Source of the DNA: CAZTTG01 sp964615935
GTDB lineage: Bacteria; Planctomycetota; UBA1135; GCA-002686595
Direction of reading: 5' to 3'
DNA length: 55,593 bases
Assembly (NCBI GenBank): GCA_964615935.1
Contig: CAZTTG010000038.1
Coordinates: 1-55,593, forward strand
The notes below the pieces were generated by a model. It did no database searches. It was not told where the DNA came from and saw nothing but the letters and a program-made list of their open reading frames with translations. Shown one piece after another: positions 26,103-34,574 of the stretch. The translations under genes and the position numbers were made by a program. Numbering within the stretch: the first letter of the stretch is position 1; every line of letters begins with the position of its first letter.

Positions 26103-26438
26103 TCACCCCCCCTCGGGCCACAGCCGGTCGCGCTCCTCCTCCATCTGCCTGCGCAGCTCGTTCAGGATCCCGTGCTCCTCGAGCAGGAAGATCGAGTCGT
26201 GGTTGAGCTGGCAGACCGCGCACACCGGCCTCGCCCCGCGATAGCTCATCACGTCCAGCTTGGCCAGCACCACGTCCTCGATGCCGTACTGGGCGGCGTC
26301 CATGGGCGTGCCGTCCTCCTCGAAGCCGAAGAAGCGCTTCACCTCGGCCGGGGTGCGGCAGCACAGGTAGCAGCGGTCCTTGTTGCCCACCCGATCGAGG
26401 GCCGCGAAGTACTCCTGGAACTCCTGCTCGAGGGCCAC
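26103..26438 (-). CDS. Small double-CxxC protein, probable zinc-ribbon-like
   Basis: A 111-residue protein with two Cys pairs, CYLC (followed directly by a third Cys) and CAVC about 45 residues later, spaced as in a zinc-binding knuckle pair. Between them lies FFGFEEDGTPMDAAQYGIEDVVLAKLDVMSY; an acidic, Arg-rich helix ends the protein. The GTG at 26438 is 14 nt after the stop of the upstream ATPase gene, with AGGGGAG in the gap, so the two form an operon. I do not recognise the family; it may bind nucleic acid or the ATPase. Confidence 0.65.
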   Translation of the reverse strand: MALEQEFQEYFAALDRVGNKDRCYLCCRTPAEVKRFFGFEEDGTPMDAAQYGIEDVVLAKLDVMSYRGARPVCAVCQLNHDSIFLLEEHGILNELRRQMEEERDRLWPEGG

Positions 26439-26452
26439 CGGCAGCGCTCCCC

Positions 26453-27787
26453 TCAGGGAATCCGATCGACTTCCAGGGGCCACTCGGGGCGGTCCCCGAG
26501 GCGGTAGCTCAGCTTGCGCACCGCCGGCCCGAAGGCCGCCCGCAGCTCCTCCAGCTCGCGCTCCAGGGAGGTGGTGGGGGTGCCCGCCTCGGGCGGGACG
26601 ATCGCGGCCACCCCGGCGCCCGCGGCGGTGCGCGCCACCGCGCGGACGAAGAGGCCGTCGAAGCGGCCCGCCTCCACCACCTCCTCGCCCAGGAGCTCGG
26701 CCGCCTCCCGGCGCAGGTGGTGCAGGATGAACTCGACCTGCGCGTCCTCGAAGAGGCGATTGAAGTCGGGCTCGATGAACTCCTCCAGCACGCGGCTGCC
26801 GCGGCCGGCCTGGATCAGGTTGCGGCGGGGCTCGAGGTGGCGGAAGTGGAAGGCCACGAAGCGGTCGGTGACCCGGTAGGTGCCGCGGCGCGAGCGCAGG
26901 GGATGGGGATCGGTCAGCGGGACCTGGCGCTCGATCAGGTCGAGCTCGCGCAGGACGTGCAGGTACTTGCCCGCCGTGGTCGAGTCCACCCCCACCTCGA
27001 GGGCGATGTCGTTGAGCCGCTCGGCCCCGGCGGCCACCGCCTGCAGGATCGAGTTGTAGGTGGCCGGGCTCGTGAGCTCCGAGCGCAGGAGGAAGTGCAC
27101 CTCGTCGAAGAGGTAACCCTCGGGCCGCAGGAGCTCGCGCAGCAGGTTCTCGCGCAGGCTGCGCTGGTCGTCGAAGCGCTGCAGGTAGGCGGGCATCCCG
27201 CCCAGGACGGCGAAGGCCAGGACGCGGTCCCGCAGGGACCAGCGGGGGAAGAAGGCCAGGCTCTCGGCCGGGGAGAGGGGCTCGAGCCGCCGCTGGGCGG
27301 TGCGGCGGCCGAAGAGCGGCGAGCGCTCGGCCAGCACCTGCTTCTCCATGAAGGCCACCTGGCTGCCGCACAGGACCAGCATGAGGGAGCTCCGCTTGCC
27401 GAGGGTGTCCCAGAAGCGCTGGAGCTGGGAGGGCAGGCCCTTGTCCGACTCGCACAGGTAGGGGAACTCGTCGAGCACCACCACCAGGCGCCGGCCCGCA
27501 GCCCGGTCGGCCGCGAAGGCCAGGGCCGAGGACCAGTCGGCGAACTCCACGCTGCCCGCCAGCTCGTCGCCCAGGCCCTCGCGCAGCGTCTCGCGGAAGG
27601 CGCGCAGGTTGTCCTTGGGGCGCGCCTGGGCGGCCAGGAAGTACACCGCCAGCCGCTCGCGGCAGAACTGCTGCAGCAGCTCGGTCTTGCCCACCCGGCG
27701 ACGGCCGAAGAGCACGAAGAGCTCCGGCCGGCCCGAGTCGTGGAGCTCGGCCAGGTGCCCGAGCTCGTGGTCCCTCCCGACGAACAT
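26453..27787 (-). CDS. Archaeal-type AAA ATPase with C-terminal DUF234-like domain
   Basis: A 444-residue protein of the ATPase_2 (PF01637) type. MFVGRDHELGHLAEL opens the domain, GRRRVGKTEL is the Walker A loop, VVVLDEFPYL the Walker B strand, and LVLCGSQ the sensor 1. A winged-helix-like segment (NDIALEVGVDSTTAGKYLHVLRELDLIERQVPL) follows at residues 265-300. The C-terminal 130 residues (RGTYRVTDRFVAFHFR; DAQVEFIL) resemble the DUF234 nuclease-like domain. Such genes are scattered in bacteria and archaea and are often acquired by transfer; their role is unknown. An AT-rich perfect palindrome with TATAAT lies just upstream, so it is probably self-regulated. Confidence 0.88.
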   Translation of the reverse strand: MFVGRDHELGHLAELHDSGRPELFVLFGRRRVGKTELLQQFCRERLAVYFLAAQARPKDNLRAFRETLREGLGDELAGSVEFADWSSALAFAADRAAGRRLVVVLDEFPYLCESDKGLPSQLQRFWDTLGKRSSLMLVLCGSQVAFMEKQVLAERSPLFGRRTAQRRLEPLSPAESLAFFPRWSLRDRVLAFAVLGGMPAYLQRFDDQRSLRENLLRELLRPEGYLFDEVHFLLRSELTSPATYNSILQAVAAGAERLNDIALEVGVDSTTAGKYLHVLRELDLIERQVPLTDPHPLRSRRGTYRVTDRFVAFHFRHLEPRRNLIQAGRGSRVLEEFIEPDFNRLFEDAQVEFILHHLRREAAELLGEEVVEAGRFDGLFVRAVARTAAGAGVAAIVPPEAGTPTTSLERELEELRAAFGPAVRKLSYRLGDRPEWPLEVDRIP

Positions 27788-27803
27788 GACCCCAGCCTGG
27801 AGG

Positions 27804-27835
27804 GCCAGTATTATACTTTCAAGTATAATACTGGC
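27804..27835. promoter_or_regulatory. Perfect AT-rich palindrome with TATAAT on both strands
   Basis: Two 15-base arms (GCCAGTATTATACTT at 27804-27818, its complement at 27821-27835) flank the 2-base centre TC. Each strand carries a consensus -10 TATAAT (minus strand 27815-27810, plus strand 27824-27829). It lies 17 bp before the ATPase start. The AT content is striking against the GC-rich surroundings. It is most likely a promoter-operator for the ATPase gene and may also fire towards the acetyltransferase gene at 27969. Confidence 0.65.
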
Positions 27836-27968
27836 TTTTCTCGAACGTCCTTGAGACCCCGGATGGGGGATTGGGGGGCCTGATTGGCTTGAGCGTGTCC
27901 GGCCTCGCGCCCGAGAAGGAGGGTGGTGGGGGCCCAGGATCGCGCGGCCCCGGGAAGGGAGATCCGAT

Positions 27969-28805
27969 TTGAAGGAAACCCGCGCCGTGGTGACCTCCAG
28001 TGGCCTGGAGCGCAGCCTGCGTGAGATCGGGGTCCGCGAGGGTGGGGTGCTGGTCGCGCACGCTTCCCTGGCTTCGCTGGGCTACGTCGTGTGCGGCGCG
28101 GGAGCGGTCCTGACCGCGCTGCGGCGTGCCCTGGGGCCCGAGGGGACCCTCCTGATGCCCTCCTTCACGGGGGAGTTCACCGATCCGTCCTGCTGGGTCG
28201 ACCCGCCCCTGCCGCCCTCGATGTGGCACGAGGTGCGGGACGGGATGCCCCTGTTCGACCCCGACCGCAGCCTGCCGCGCCTGATGGGGCAGCTCGGCCT
28301 GACCGTACTGATGGACCCCGGCTCGGCGCGCTCCGATCACCCCCTCTGCAGCTGGACCGCCCTGGGCCCCCGGGCCGAGGAGCTCGTCGCGGACCACGAC
28401 CTGCGCGATCCCTTCGGCCCCCGAAGCCCCATCGGCCGCGCCCGCGAGGCGGACGCCCAGGTGTTGCTCCTGGGAGTCGATCAGCGGCGCAACAGCGCCA
28501 TCCTGCACGCCCACGTGTGCTCCGACGTGCCGCAGGTGCGCCGCAACAAGGGCGCCTTCCTGGCCGAGGTCGAAGGGGGGCGCCAGTGGATCACTCCTCT
28601 CCGCTTCGGCGAGTGCATGGACGGCTACGGGAAGCTCGAGGACGACCTGGTCTCGGCGGGGCTGGTCCGGGTGGAGCGCATCGGCGACTGCGACTGCCGC
28701 CTGATGGAGCTGGGCCCCCTGGCCGAGGCGGTGCAGCACATGATCCGCAACCGGCCCCAGCTCGTGTTCTGCGAGCGCCCCAACTGCCGGCAGTGCCGGG
28801 TCTGA
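27969..28805 (+). CDS. AAC(3)-family acetyltransferase
   Basis: A 278-residue protein of the aminoglycoside 3-N-acetyltransferase family (PF02522), which transfers acetyl from acetyl-CoA to amino groups. Conserved blocks are VLVAHASLASLGYVVCGAG, LRRALGPEGTLLMPSFTGE, DHPLCSWTALGPRA and LLLGVDQRRNSAILHAH. The C-terminus is Cys-rich (CDCR, CERPNCRQC), unlike typical resistance enzymes, and might bind metal. The start is TTG, with GGGAGAT 5 nt before it. Chromosomal relatives often act on other substrates, so aminoglycoside resistance should not be assumed. Confidence 0.85.
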   Translation: MKETRAVVTSSGLERSLREIGVREGGVLVAHASLASLGYVVCGAGAVLTALRRALGPEGTLLMPSFTGEFTDPSCWVDPPLPPSMWHEVRDGMPLFDPDRSLPRLMGQLGLTVLMDPGSARSDHPLCSWTALGPRAEELVADHDLRDPFGPRSPIGRAREADAQVLLLGVDQRRNSAILHAHVCSDVPQVRRNKGAFLAEVEGGRQWITPLRFGECMDGYGKLEDDLVSAGLVRVERIGDCDCRLMELGPLAEAVQHMIRNRPQLVFCERPNCRQCRV

Positions 28806-29009
28806 GCGGGGCGGGAGGACAGAGCCCCCGGTCCGGCTGCGGTCCCTTGGCCTGACCGACCTCCCGCGAATCCCCCCGGATGGCGGGGAAGGAGCCGGGT
28901 CGCGAACCGCAACCGCCGCGCGGGATGGGCGTCCCCCGGGTGGTGGGGCCCGGTGGATGCGCGGGCCGGATCGCGAAGCTCGATCCGACCCGCCCCGACG
29001 GCCAGCTGG

Positions 29010-29015
29010 TACGCT
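29010..29015 (+). promoter_or_regulatory. -10-like element TACGCT 6 nt before an ATG
   Basis: TACGCT-GGGAGC-ATG. The same hexamer and spacing occur before the ClC gene on the other strand. Confidence 0.45.
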
Positions 29016-29021
29016 GGGAGC

Positions 29022-30560
29022 ATGCCCCCCCGATACGGCGGCCCAGCCCCCCTCCTCGCGCTGGCCGCCCTCCTGTCCCTCTCCACGCCCTCCCCCTGCC
29101 AGCAGACCACCCCCGCCTGCGAGCAGTGGAGCTCCATCCGCCCGGTGGCCTTCTTCGGCGCCGAGCTGGAGCGCGTGCTCACGGACGTCCCCTACGGGCC
29201 CCACCCGTGCCAGCGCCTGTACGCCTTCCTGGTGGCCGCCTCCGCGCCCGCTCCCCTGATCATCGACGTGCACGGCGGGTCCTGGTCCGGCGGCCGCAAG
29301 AGCACCTTCTTCGACGTCCACAACCCCGACAAGACCCACGACGCGCTGCTCCGCAAGGCGCTGGAGGCGGGCATCTCGGTGGTCTCCATCAACTACCGAT
29401 TGACCGCCCGCACGGATGACTGCTGCGACCTCGTGCTGGACGCCGTGGGTCAGCCCATGCCCGAGCTCGCGCACGCCTGGCCGGTCCCCAACCGGGACGC
29501 GGCCCTGGCCCTGCAGCACGCGCGCGCCATGGGGCGGGCGGGGCGCTGGAACGTCGATCCGGATCGGGTCGCCCTGGTGGGGGTCTCGGCCGGGGGCACC
29601 CTGGCCCTCTCCATCGGGCTGTCCGCCGATCAGGCCGATCCCCAGTCGCCCGATCCGGTGGCGCGCGAATTGACCCGGCCGCAGTGCATCGCCTCCATCG
29701 CCACGCCCACCCGCTTCCTCGCCGACTCGATCTGGCTGTGCAGCAGCGGGCCCGTCGTGCCGGGGATCTGGTATTTCGGGACGACCGACGCCACGACCTT
29801 CAACACCGACCCGACCCTCGACCCGATCAAGACCTCGGCCTCGCCAGAGTGGATCGCGATGCAGGCGGGCGGCCCCAGCGCCGGCTTCGACGCCAACCGG
29901 ATCCTGCCCGTGCTCGGCCTCTACGAGGGCGATCCGGGCTGGACCCTGGGGAGCTTCTTCGTCCCGGCCGATCCCTGCCAGGAGCCGACCGACCCCCTCT
30001 GGAAGCCGAACCCCGACCCGCACTCGCCCCTCTTCGGCTTCCTGATGGACGACGCGCTGCGGCGGATCGGCTCGACGGTCAGCGAGCTCTCGCTGGAGCC
30101 CCCCGACGCCTGCCCCTCCTGGGTCGAGCTCGAGAGCGATGGGGCCGTGGACTTCCTGGCTCACCACCTCGCGCACGGCCCGGGCGAGGATCTCTCGCAT
30201 CTCTACCCCGGGAAACCGGGGACGGGCGGTCTGCCCCCGCACCTCGGCGCCTTCGGCCTCCTGGAGCGGGACGGGGCGGCGGTGCTCTGGCTGCGGGACG
30301 CCCCCGCGGGCGCCCCCGCCACCCTGGCCTGGTCAGCGACCCCCAACCCCTCGCCGTGGAAGGGAGGGACCTTGTGGCCCGATCCGGCGACGGCGCAGTT
30401 CCTCGCCGCGGGGGTCACCGACGACTGCGGCCACCTGTCCTTCGAGCTTCCGGGCAGCCTGGCCACGGGCGACGTCTACGCTCAGATCGTCCTGGCGGAC
30501 CCCGGGAACACCCACGACACCGGGCTCTCGAACCCGGTGAAGCTGACCTTCCTGCCCTGA
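29022..30560 (+). CDS. Secreted alpha/beta hydrolase (esterase/lipase type)
   Basis: A 512-residue protein with a signal peptide (LLALAALLSLSTPSPC). The catalytic domain shows the oxyanion loop DVHGGSWSGG and the nucleophile elbow GVSAGG near residue 190, the HGG plus GxSxGG pairing of hormone-sensitive-lipase or feruloyl-esterase-like enzymes. An acid and His should follow in the 330-400 region (LGLYEGDPGW; FLAHHLAHG), but I cannot fix the His with certainty. The last 110 residues form a separate beta domain with no known match. Many Cys suggest disulfides. The start lies 6 nt after TACGCT, and a hairpin follows the gene. Confidence 0.82.
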   Translation: MPPRYGGPAPLLALAALLSLSTPSPCQQTTPACEQWSSIRPVAFFGAELERVLTDVPYGPHPCQRLYAFLVAASAPAPLIIDVHGGSWSGGRKSTFFDVHNPDKTHDALLRKALEAGISVVSINYRLTARTDDCCDLVLDAVGQPMPELAHAWPVPNRDAALALQHARAMGRAGRWNVDPDRVALVGVSAGGTLALSIGLSADQADPQSPDPVARELTRPQCIASIATPTRFLADSIWLCSSGPVVPGIWYFGTTDATTFNTDPTLDPIKTSASPEWIAMQAGGPSAGFDANRILPVLGLYEGDPGWTLGSFFVPADPCQEPTDPLWKPNPDPHSPLFGFLMDDALRRIGSTVSELSLEPPDACPSWVELESDGAVDFLAHHLAHGPGEDLSHLYPGKPGTGGLPPHLGAFGLLERDGAAVLWLRDAPAGAPATLAWSATPNPSPWKGGTLWPDPATAQFLAAGVTDDCGHLSFELPGSLATGDVYAQIVLADPGNTHDTGLSNPVKLTFLP

Positions 30561-30713
30561 GCGGCGGGCGGGGGGGCAGCGCCGGGGCCCGCGGGGGAGC
30601 CCGCAGGGGGCCTCGAGGGGGGGGGCGGCGCTCCACCCCTGGGCCGATCCGCGAGCCCGGGGTATGTTTACGAGGAAGGCGGCCACCGCACACGGTGCCG
30701 CGCCCCCCCGATG

Positions 30714-30731
30714 TGCCTCCTCAGGGAGGCA
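30714..30731. terminator. Hairpin between convergent genes
   Basis: TGCCTCC (30714-30720) pairs with GGAGGCA (30725-30731) around TCAG. It lies between two converging genes and could serve both strands; no T-run follows. Confidence 0.35.
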
Positions 30732-30827
30732 TGACTTTCGCACGAGGTGAGGGAACCTGACCACACGCCCGAGTGAGGTCACGGGGGGGCGCGGTGCCGG
30801 GTTCCCTGGCGCGGACGCCCTGCCGGC

Positions 30828-32504
30828 TCAGGGCGTGATGGCGAAGCGCAGGGCGTCCGTCAGGCCGGTGGTGGACGGCGAGCTCGGGTCGCGCGTCCAG
30901 TACTGCGAGTAGACCAGCTGCCCCTCCGTCAGGAGGGGGTCCTGGCCCGACAGGATGAGCGCGTTGAAGTCGAAGTCGTAGACCCCGGAGCAGTCGTTGG
31001 GGGGCGGGTTGCCACCCGAGTTCTGGGGGGGAGTCCGCCGGATCGGCGGGGCCACGCACAGCCAGCCGCCCTGGAAGGGGAGGCTGAGCGGCTGGTAACC
31101 GTAGAACAGGATGCCGTTCTTGTTGTTGAGGACGTTGGTGGCATTCACGCGGAAGGGGGTCGCCGAGCTGGAGCTGGGCTTGCCCGTGTAGCCGATCAGG
31201 GGGAGGCACATCTGGCTGTTGATCTTGGCCGTGCAGTAGACCGTCGGCTCGCCGATCTCGATCAGGAAGACGCCCTCCCGGCCGTCCTGCAGGATCGCCT
31301 CGAACACCATGTAGAGCCCGTTGTCGGACAGGGCGTAGCCGTCCTGGACGCCGCGCAGGGTGTCGATCAGGACGCCGCCCACCTGGGTGACGCCCTCCTG
31401 GACGACGAGGGTGTGGTTCAGGAAGAGCCCCGTGTCCACGTCCAGGTTGGGATCGTCCCAGTCGCCGTACCACAGGACGTCGCCGGTGTCGGCGATGTCG
31501 ATCGGGCCGCTCCCGAAGCTGGTGAACGCGTAGCCCGACATCCCCGGCAGGGAGTCGCCCTCCTGTATCAGCTTCTGGCCGGCTCGGACGATCAGGAGGT
31601 TGGAGGCCGGATCGCCGTCCAGCGAGCCGCTGAAGGCGTAGTCGCCGTGCTCCTCGAGGTCCAGCTCGGGGCTGGAGAGGCTGCTCCAGCTGCGGCCCAC
31701 CACCGGCGAGGGGTCACCCTCCTGCGCGATCAGCGTCCCGTCGACGTAGATCACGTGGTCCCGGGCGGGGTCGCCCGTGATCTGCGCCCCGAAGAGCACC
31801 TGGCCGGCGTCGTTGAGGGCGATCTCGTGGGCCCCGGTCTCGAAGTCGACCACGGTATCGGTCTGGCCCGGGAGCGCGTCGCCCTCCTTGTAGAGCAGGG
31901 TCTCGGACACCAGCGCGCCGGCCGAGGTGACCTGGGCGATCACCAGGCCGCGATCGACCGTGCTGGGGATCGCCGGGTCGTCCACGCTGGCGACGATCAG
32001 GATCTGGTTGGCGTCGTTGAGGCGCGTCTCGAAGAAGCCGATGTAGGGCGTCCCCGCGGTGAAGCCCGCGGCCGTGGACACGGCGCTCTCCTGGATCACC
32101 AGCGCGGCGTTGTAGTACACCCCCGAGTCGTCGAAGCTGCCGGCGGTTCCGTCCAGGAACAGGTTCTGGCTCACGTCCCCGGCCGTGTTGAGGATGATCG
32201 AGTCGAAGGAGCCCACGGTGGCCCCCGCGGGGGCCCCGAGGGGATCCCCCTCCCGCACCCACAACGCGCCGCCGCGGATCAGGGCGCCGTCGGCGTCCGC
32301 GTTGGCGTGGTCCGTGTCGACCTCGACGATCCACTCGCCCAGGTCGTTGATGGCCAGGTTGTCGATCCGGGTGACCGCCCCGACGCCGACGACCACGTCG
32401 CCCTCGACCACCAGGGGGACGATGGTCTGGGCGCCGATCGGGAGGGCGGGGCCCAGGAGGCAGGCCGCCAGGGTGAGGGCCCGTCCGGTGAGGGAGGTGC
32501 GCAT
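30828..32504 (-). CDS. Secreted tandem-repeat protein with the shared C-terminal domain
   Basis: A 558-residue protein with a signal peptide (LTLAACLLGPALPIGAQ). The middle has about five repeats of 60-75 residues, each starting near EGD-x-LPG (REGDPLGAP, KEGDALPGQ, QEGDPSPVV, QEGDSLPGM, QEGVTQVGG) and ending in an N-x-x-G-x-V/Y-F strand, as in the choice-of-anchor repeat proteins known from Planctomycetota and Verrucomicrobiota. The last 135 residues, from YCTAKINSQMC, match the end of the protein at 2995-4053 nearly motif for motif (FYGY, PFQGG, LCVAPPIRRT, QYW-RDP-SPSTT). It is probably a surface or secreted structural protein. Confidence 0.85.
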   Translation of the reverse strand: MRTSLTGRALTLAACLLGPALPIGAQTIVPLVVEGDVVVGVGAVTRIDNLAINDLGEWIVEVDTDHANADADGALIRGGALWVREGDPLGAPAGATVGSFDSIILNTAGDVSQNLFLDGTAGSFDDSGVYYNAALVIQESAVSTAAGFTAGTPYIGFFETRLNDANQILIVASVDDPAIPSTVDRGLVIAQVTSAGALVSETLLYKEGDALPGQTDTVVDFETGAHEIALNDAGQVLFGAQITGDPARDHVIYVDGTLIAQEGDPSPVVGRSWSSLSSPELDLEEHGDYAFSGSLDGDPASNLLIVRAGQKLIQEGDSLPGMSGYAFTSFGSGPIDIADTGDVLWYGDWDDPNLDVDTGLFLNHTLVVQEGVTQVGGVLIDTLRGVQDGYALSDNGLYMVFEAILQDGREGVFLIEIGEPTVYCTAKINSQMCLPLIGYTGKPSSSSATPFRVNATNVLNNKNGILFYGYQPLSLPFQGGWLCVAPPIRRTPPQNSGGNPPPNDCSGVYDFDFNALILSGQDPLLTEGQLVYSQYWTRDPSSPSTTGLTDALRFAITP

Positions 32505-32820
32505 CCTGTGCTTCCAGTCGTGTGTTAGCGAGGGCTCGCGGGTGGGGGGCTCGACCCCTCCGGACGGTCGGGGGAGCGGTCCGGAGCGGGCCCGGACGAG
32601 GGAATCTGCCGGCCAACGGGGCGCGTCCGGTCGCCCGGAGGGGGGCACTCCAGTGTACCCGTCGGCCCGATCCCCGGGGGGTGGAGAGCGCCGAAGCGGG
32701 GGCCCCGCCGGGGGCTTGGGCTAGAATCCCCGCCCCCTGCGGCCCCCTCCGCTCCGGTGGGAGCCGCCGGGCGAGGGAGGGGCGCGGGGAGCGAGTGGCA
32801 TCCCACCCCCGACCGATTGC
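32505..32820. other. Divergent intergenic region (316 bases)
   Basis: The region separates the repeat protein on the minus strand from the antiporter on the plus strand. TAGAAT at 32722-32727 is a -10-like hexamer about 95 nt before the antiporter ATG. No RNA gene, hairpin of note or small gene is evident. Confidence 0.35.
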
Positions 32821-34491
32821 ATGCAGGCCAATCCCCTCCTCACCCTGGCGGTGGTCCTGACCGCCGGCTTCGCCTCTGGAGAGCTGGCCCGGCGCGCCCG
32901 GCTTCCCGCGGTCACCGGCCAGATCCTGGCGGGCATCCTCATGGGGCCCTCGATCCTGGCGGTCTTCAGCGCGGAGGAGGTGGAAGGGCTGCACCCGATC
33001 ACCCACTTCGCCCTGGGGCTGATCGCGGTGGCGGTGGGCAACCACCTGAACCTGGTCCGCCTGCGCAACGCCATGAAGCGCTTGGCGTTCCTGGCGCTGA
33101 TCGAGGCGACGCTGATGCCGCTGGCGGTCTTCGCCCTCCTCCTGACGCTCACCGACTGGACCCTGGCGGCCCTGCTCGCCGCGATGTCGGTCTCGACCGC
33201 CCCCGCCACGGTCCTGGCGGTCGTCAAGGAGACGCGCTCGAAGGGCGTCTTCGTGAAGACCTTGATGGCGGCCGTGGCCCTCAACAGTATCGCCTGCATC
33301 TGCCTGTTCGAGGTGGCGCGCATCCTCGCGCGCCAGGAGCTCGACCCGCAGACCGCCTTCACCGCGATGTCGGCGGTGCTGGCGCCCCTCCAGCAGCTCG
33401 CGGGCTCCGCCCTCCTGGGGGGCGCAGTGGGGCTGGCGCTGGTGATCGTCACCCGGCGGGTGGTGCGCTCCGACAAGCTGGCGACCGCATCGATCACGGC
33501 CATCCTCCTGACCAGCGGGCTGGCGGGCTGGCTGGGGCTCTCCTCCCTGCTCTCGTGCACCTTCCTGGGCGTCGCCCTGTCCAACCTGACCCCCACCAAG
33601 AACGAGATCGGGCACGCCGTCTTCGCCGACTTCGAGAGCGCCATCTTCGCGGTCTTCTTCACCCTGGCCGGGATGGAGCTCGACTTCGGCCACGCGGCGG
33701 CGGGAGGGCTCCTGGCGGCGCTGCTCTTCTGCACCCGGATCCTGGGCAAGGTGGTCTCCTCCAACATCGCCATGCGGCTGGCCGGCGCGACCGAGGGCGT
33801 CCGCCGCCACCTGGGTCTGGCGCTGGTGCCCCAGGCGGGAGTGGCGGTGGGCCTCTTGCTGCTCGTGCGCGAGGATCCCGCCTGCGAGCCGATCCACGAC
33901 CTGCTGCTGGCGGTAGGACTGACGGTGGTCACCCTCAACGAGATCGTCGGCCCCATCCTGACCCGCGCCGCGCTGGCGCGCTCCGGCGACCTCGGCAAGG
34001 ACCGCGCGCGGCTGATCGACTTCATCCACGAGGAGAACATCGTCACCGACCTCGAGGCCTCGACCAAGGAGGAGGCCGTCCGCCGGCTGACCGAGGTGCT
34101 GGTGAGCTCCAACCACCTGGCGGCCGACTCGGGGCGCCTGCTGGAGTCGATCCTCGAGCGCGAGCGCGAGGTCTCCACCTGCTTCGGCGGGGGCCTGGCC
34201 GTCCCCCACGGCGAATACGAGGGCGGCGAGCGCATGGTCGGCGCCATGGGGATCAGCCGCCGGGGCCTGGACTTCGACACCCCCGACGGCCGGCCGGTCC
34301 ACTGCATGGTGGTGCTGGCCACGCCCCCCGACCAGCGCGACCGGCACCTCGAGATCCTGGCCGCCCTGGCGCACGCGGTGGGCACCGATCCCAACGTGCA
34401 GCAGCAGCTCTTCAACGCCCAGAGCCCGGCCCACGCCTACGAGATCCTGCACACCGAGGAGGCCGAGGACTTCAACTACTTCCTGGAGTGA
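32821..34491 (+). CDS. CPA2-type cation/proton antiporter with C-terminal EIIA-like domain
   Basis: A 556-residue protein. Residues 1-385 form a Na+/H+-exchanger-type membrane domain of about 12 segments, with the usual ARLPAVTGQILAGILMGPS start and a MSVSTAPATVLAVVKETRSKG segment in the ion-binding region. The soluble 150-residue end resembles a PTS EIIA type-2 domain: DLEASTKEEAVRRLTEVLV, then ILEREREVSTCFGGGLAVPHGE, whose His is the phosphorylation residue of that family. Such fusions are known in antiporters of PTS-poor bacteria and are thought to regulate transport. It lies 83 bases before the polyP:AMP phosphotransferase on the same strand. Confidence 0.9.
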   Translation: MQANPLLTLAVVLTAGFASGELARRARLPAVTGQILAGILMGPSILAVFSAEEVEGLHPITHFALGLIAVAVGNHLNLVRLRNAMKRLAFLALIEATLMPLAVFALLLTLTDWTLAALLAAMSVSTAPATVLAVVKETRSKGVFVKTLMAAVALNSIACICLFEVARILARQELDPQTAFTAMSAVLAPLQQLAGSALLGGAVGLALVIVTRRVVRSDKLATASITAILLTSGLAGWLGLSSLLSCTFLGVALSNLTPTKNEIGHAVFADFESAIFAVFFTLAGMELDFGHAAAGGLLAALLFCTRILGKVVSSNIAMRLAGATEGVRRHLGLALVPQAGVAVGLLLLVREDPACEPIHDLLLAVGLTVVTLNEIVGPILTRAALARSGDLGKDRARLIDFIHEENIVTDLEASTKEEAVRRLTEVLVSSNHLAADSGRLLESILEREREVSTCFGGGLAVPHGEYEGGERMVGAMGISRRGLDFDTPDGRPVHCMVVLATPPDQRDRHLEILAALAHAVGTDPNVQQQLFNAQSPAHAYEILHTEEAEDFNYFLE

Positions 34492-34574
34492 GCGCGTCCG
34501 ACCGGCGCGGAATGACGCTCGTCGGTTGCGCGATGCTGCACCTCGTGGTGAACTGCGATGAGCGCAATCCGATC

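Noticed and set aside
27969..28805. An aminoglycoside resistance gene
   Set aside because: Only the family fold is clear. The Cys-rich end and chromosomal setting do not match known resistance enzymes, so resistance was not claimed.
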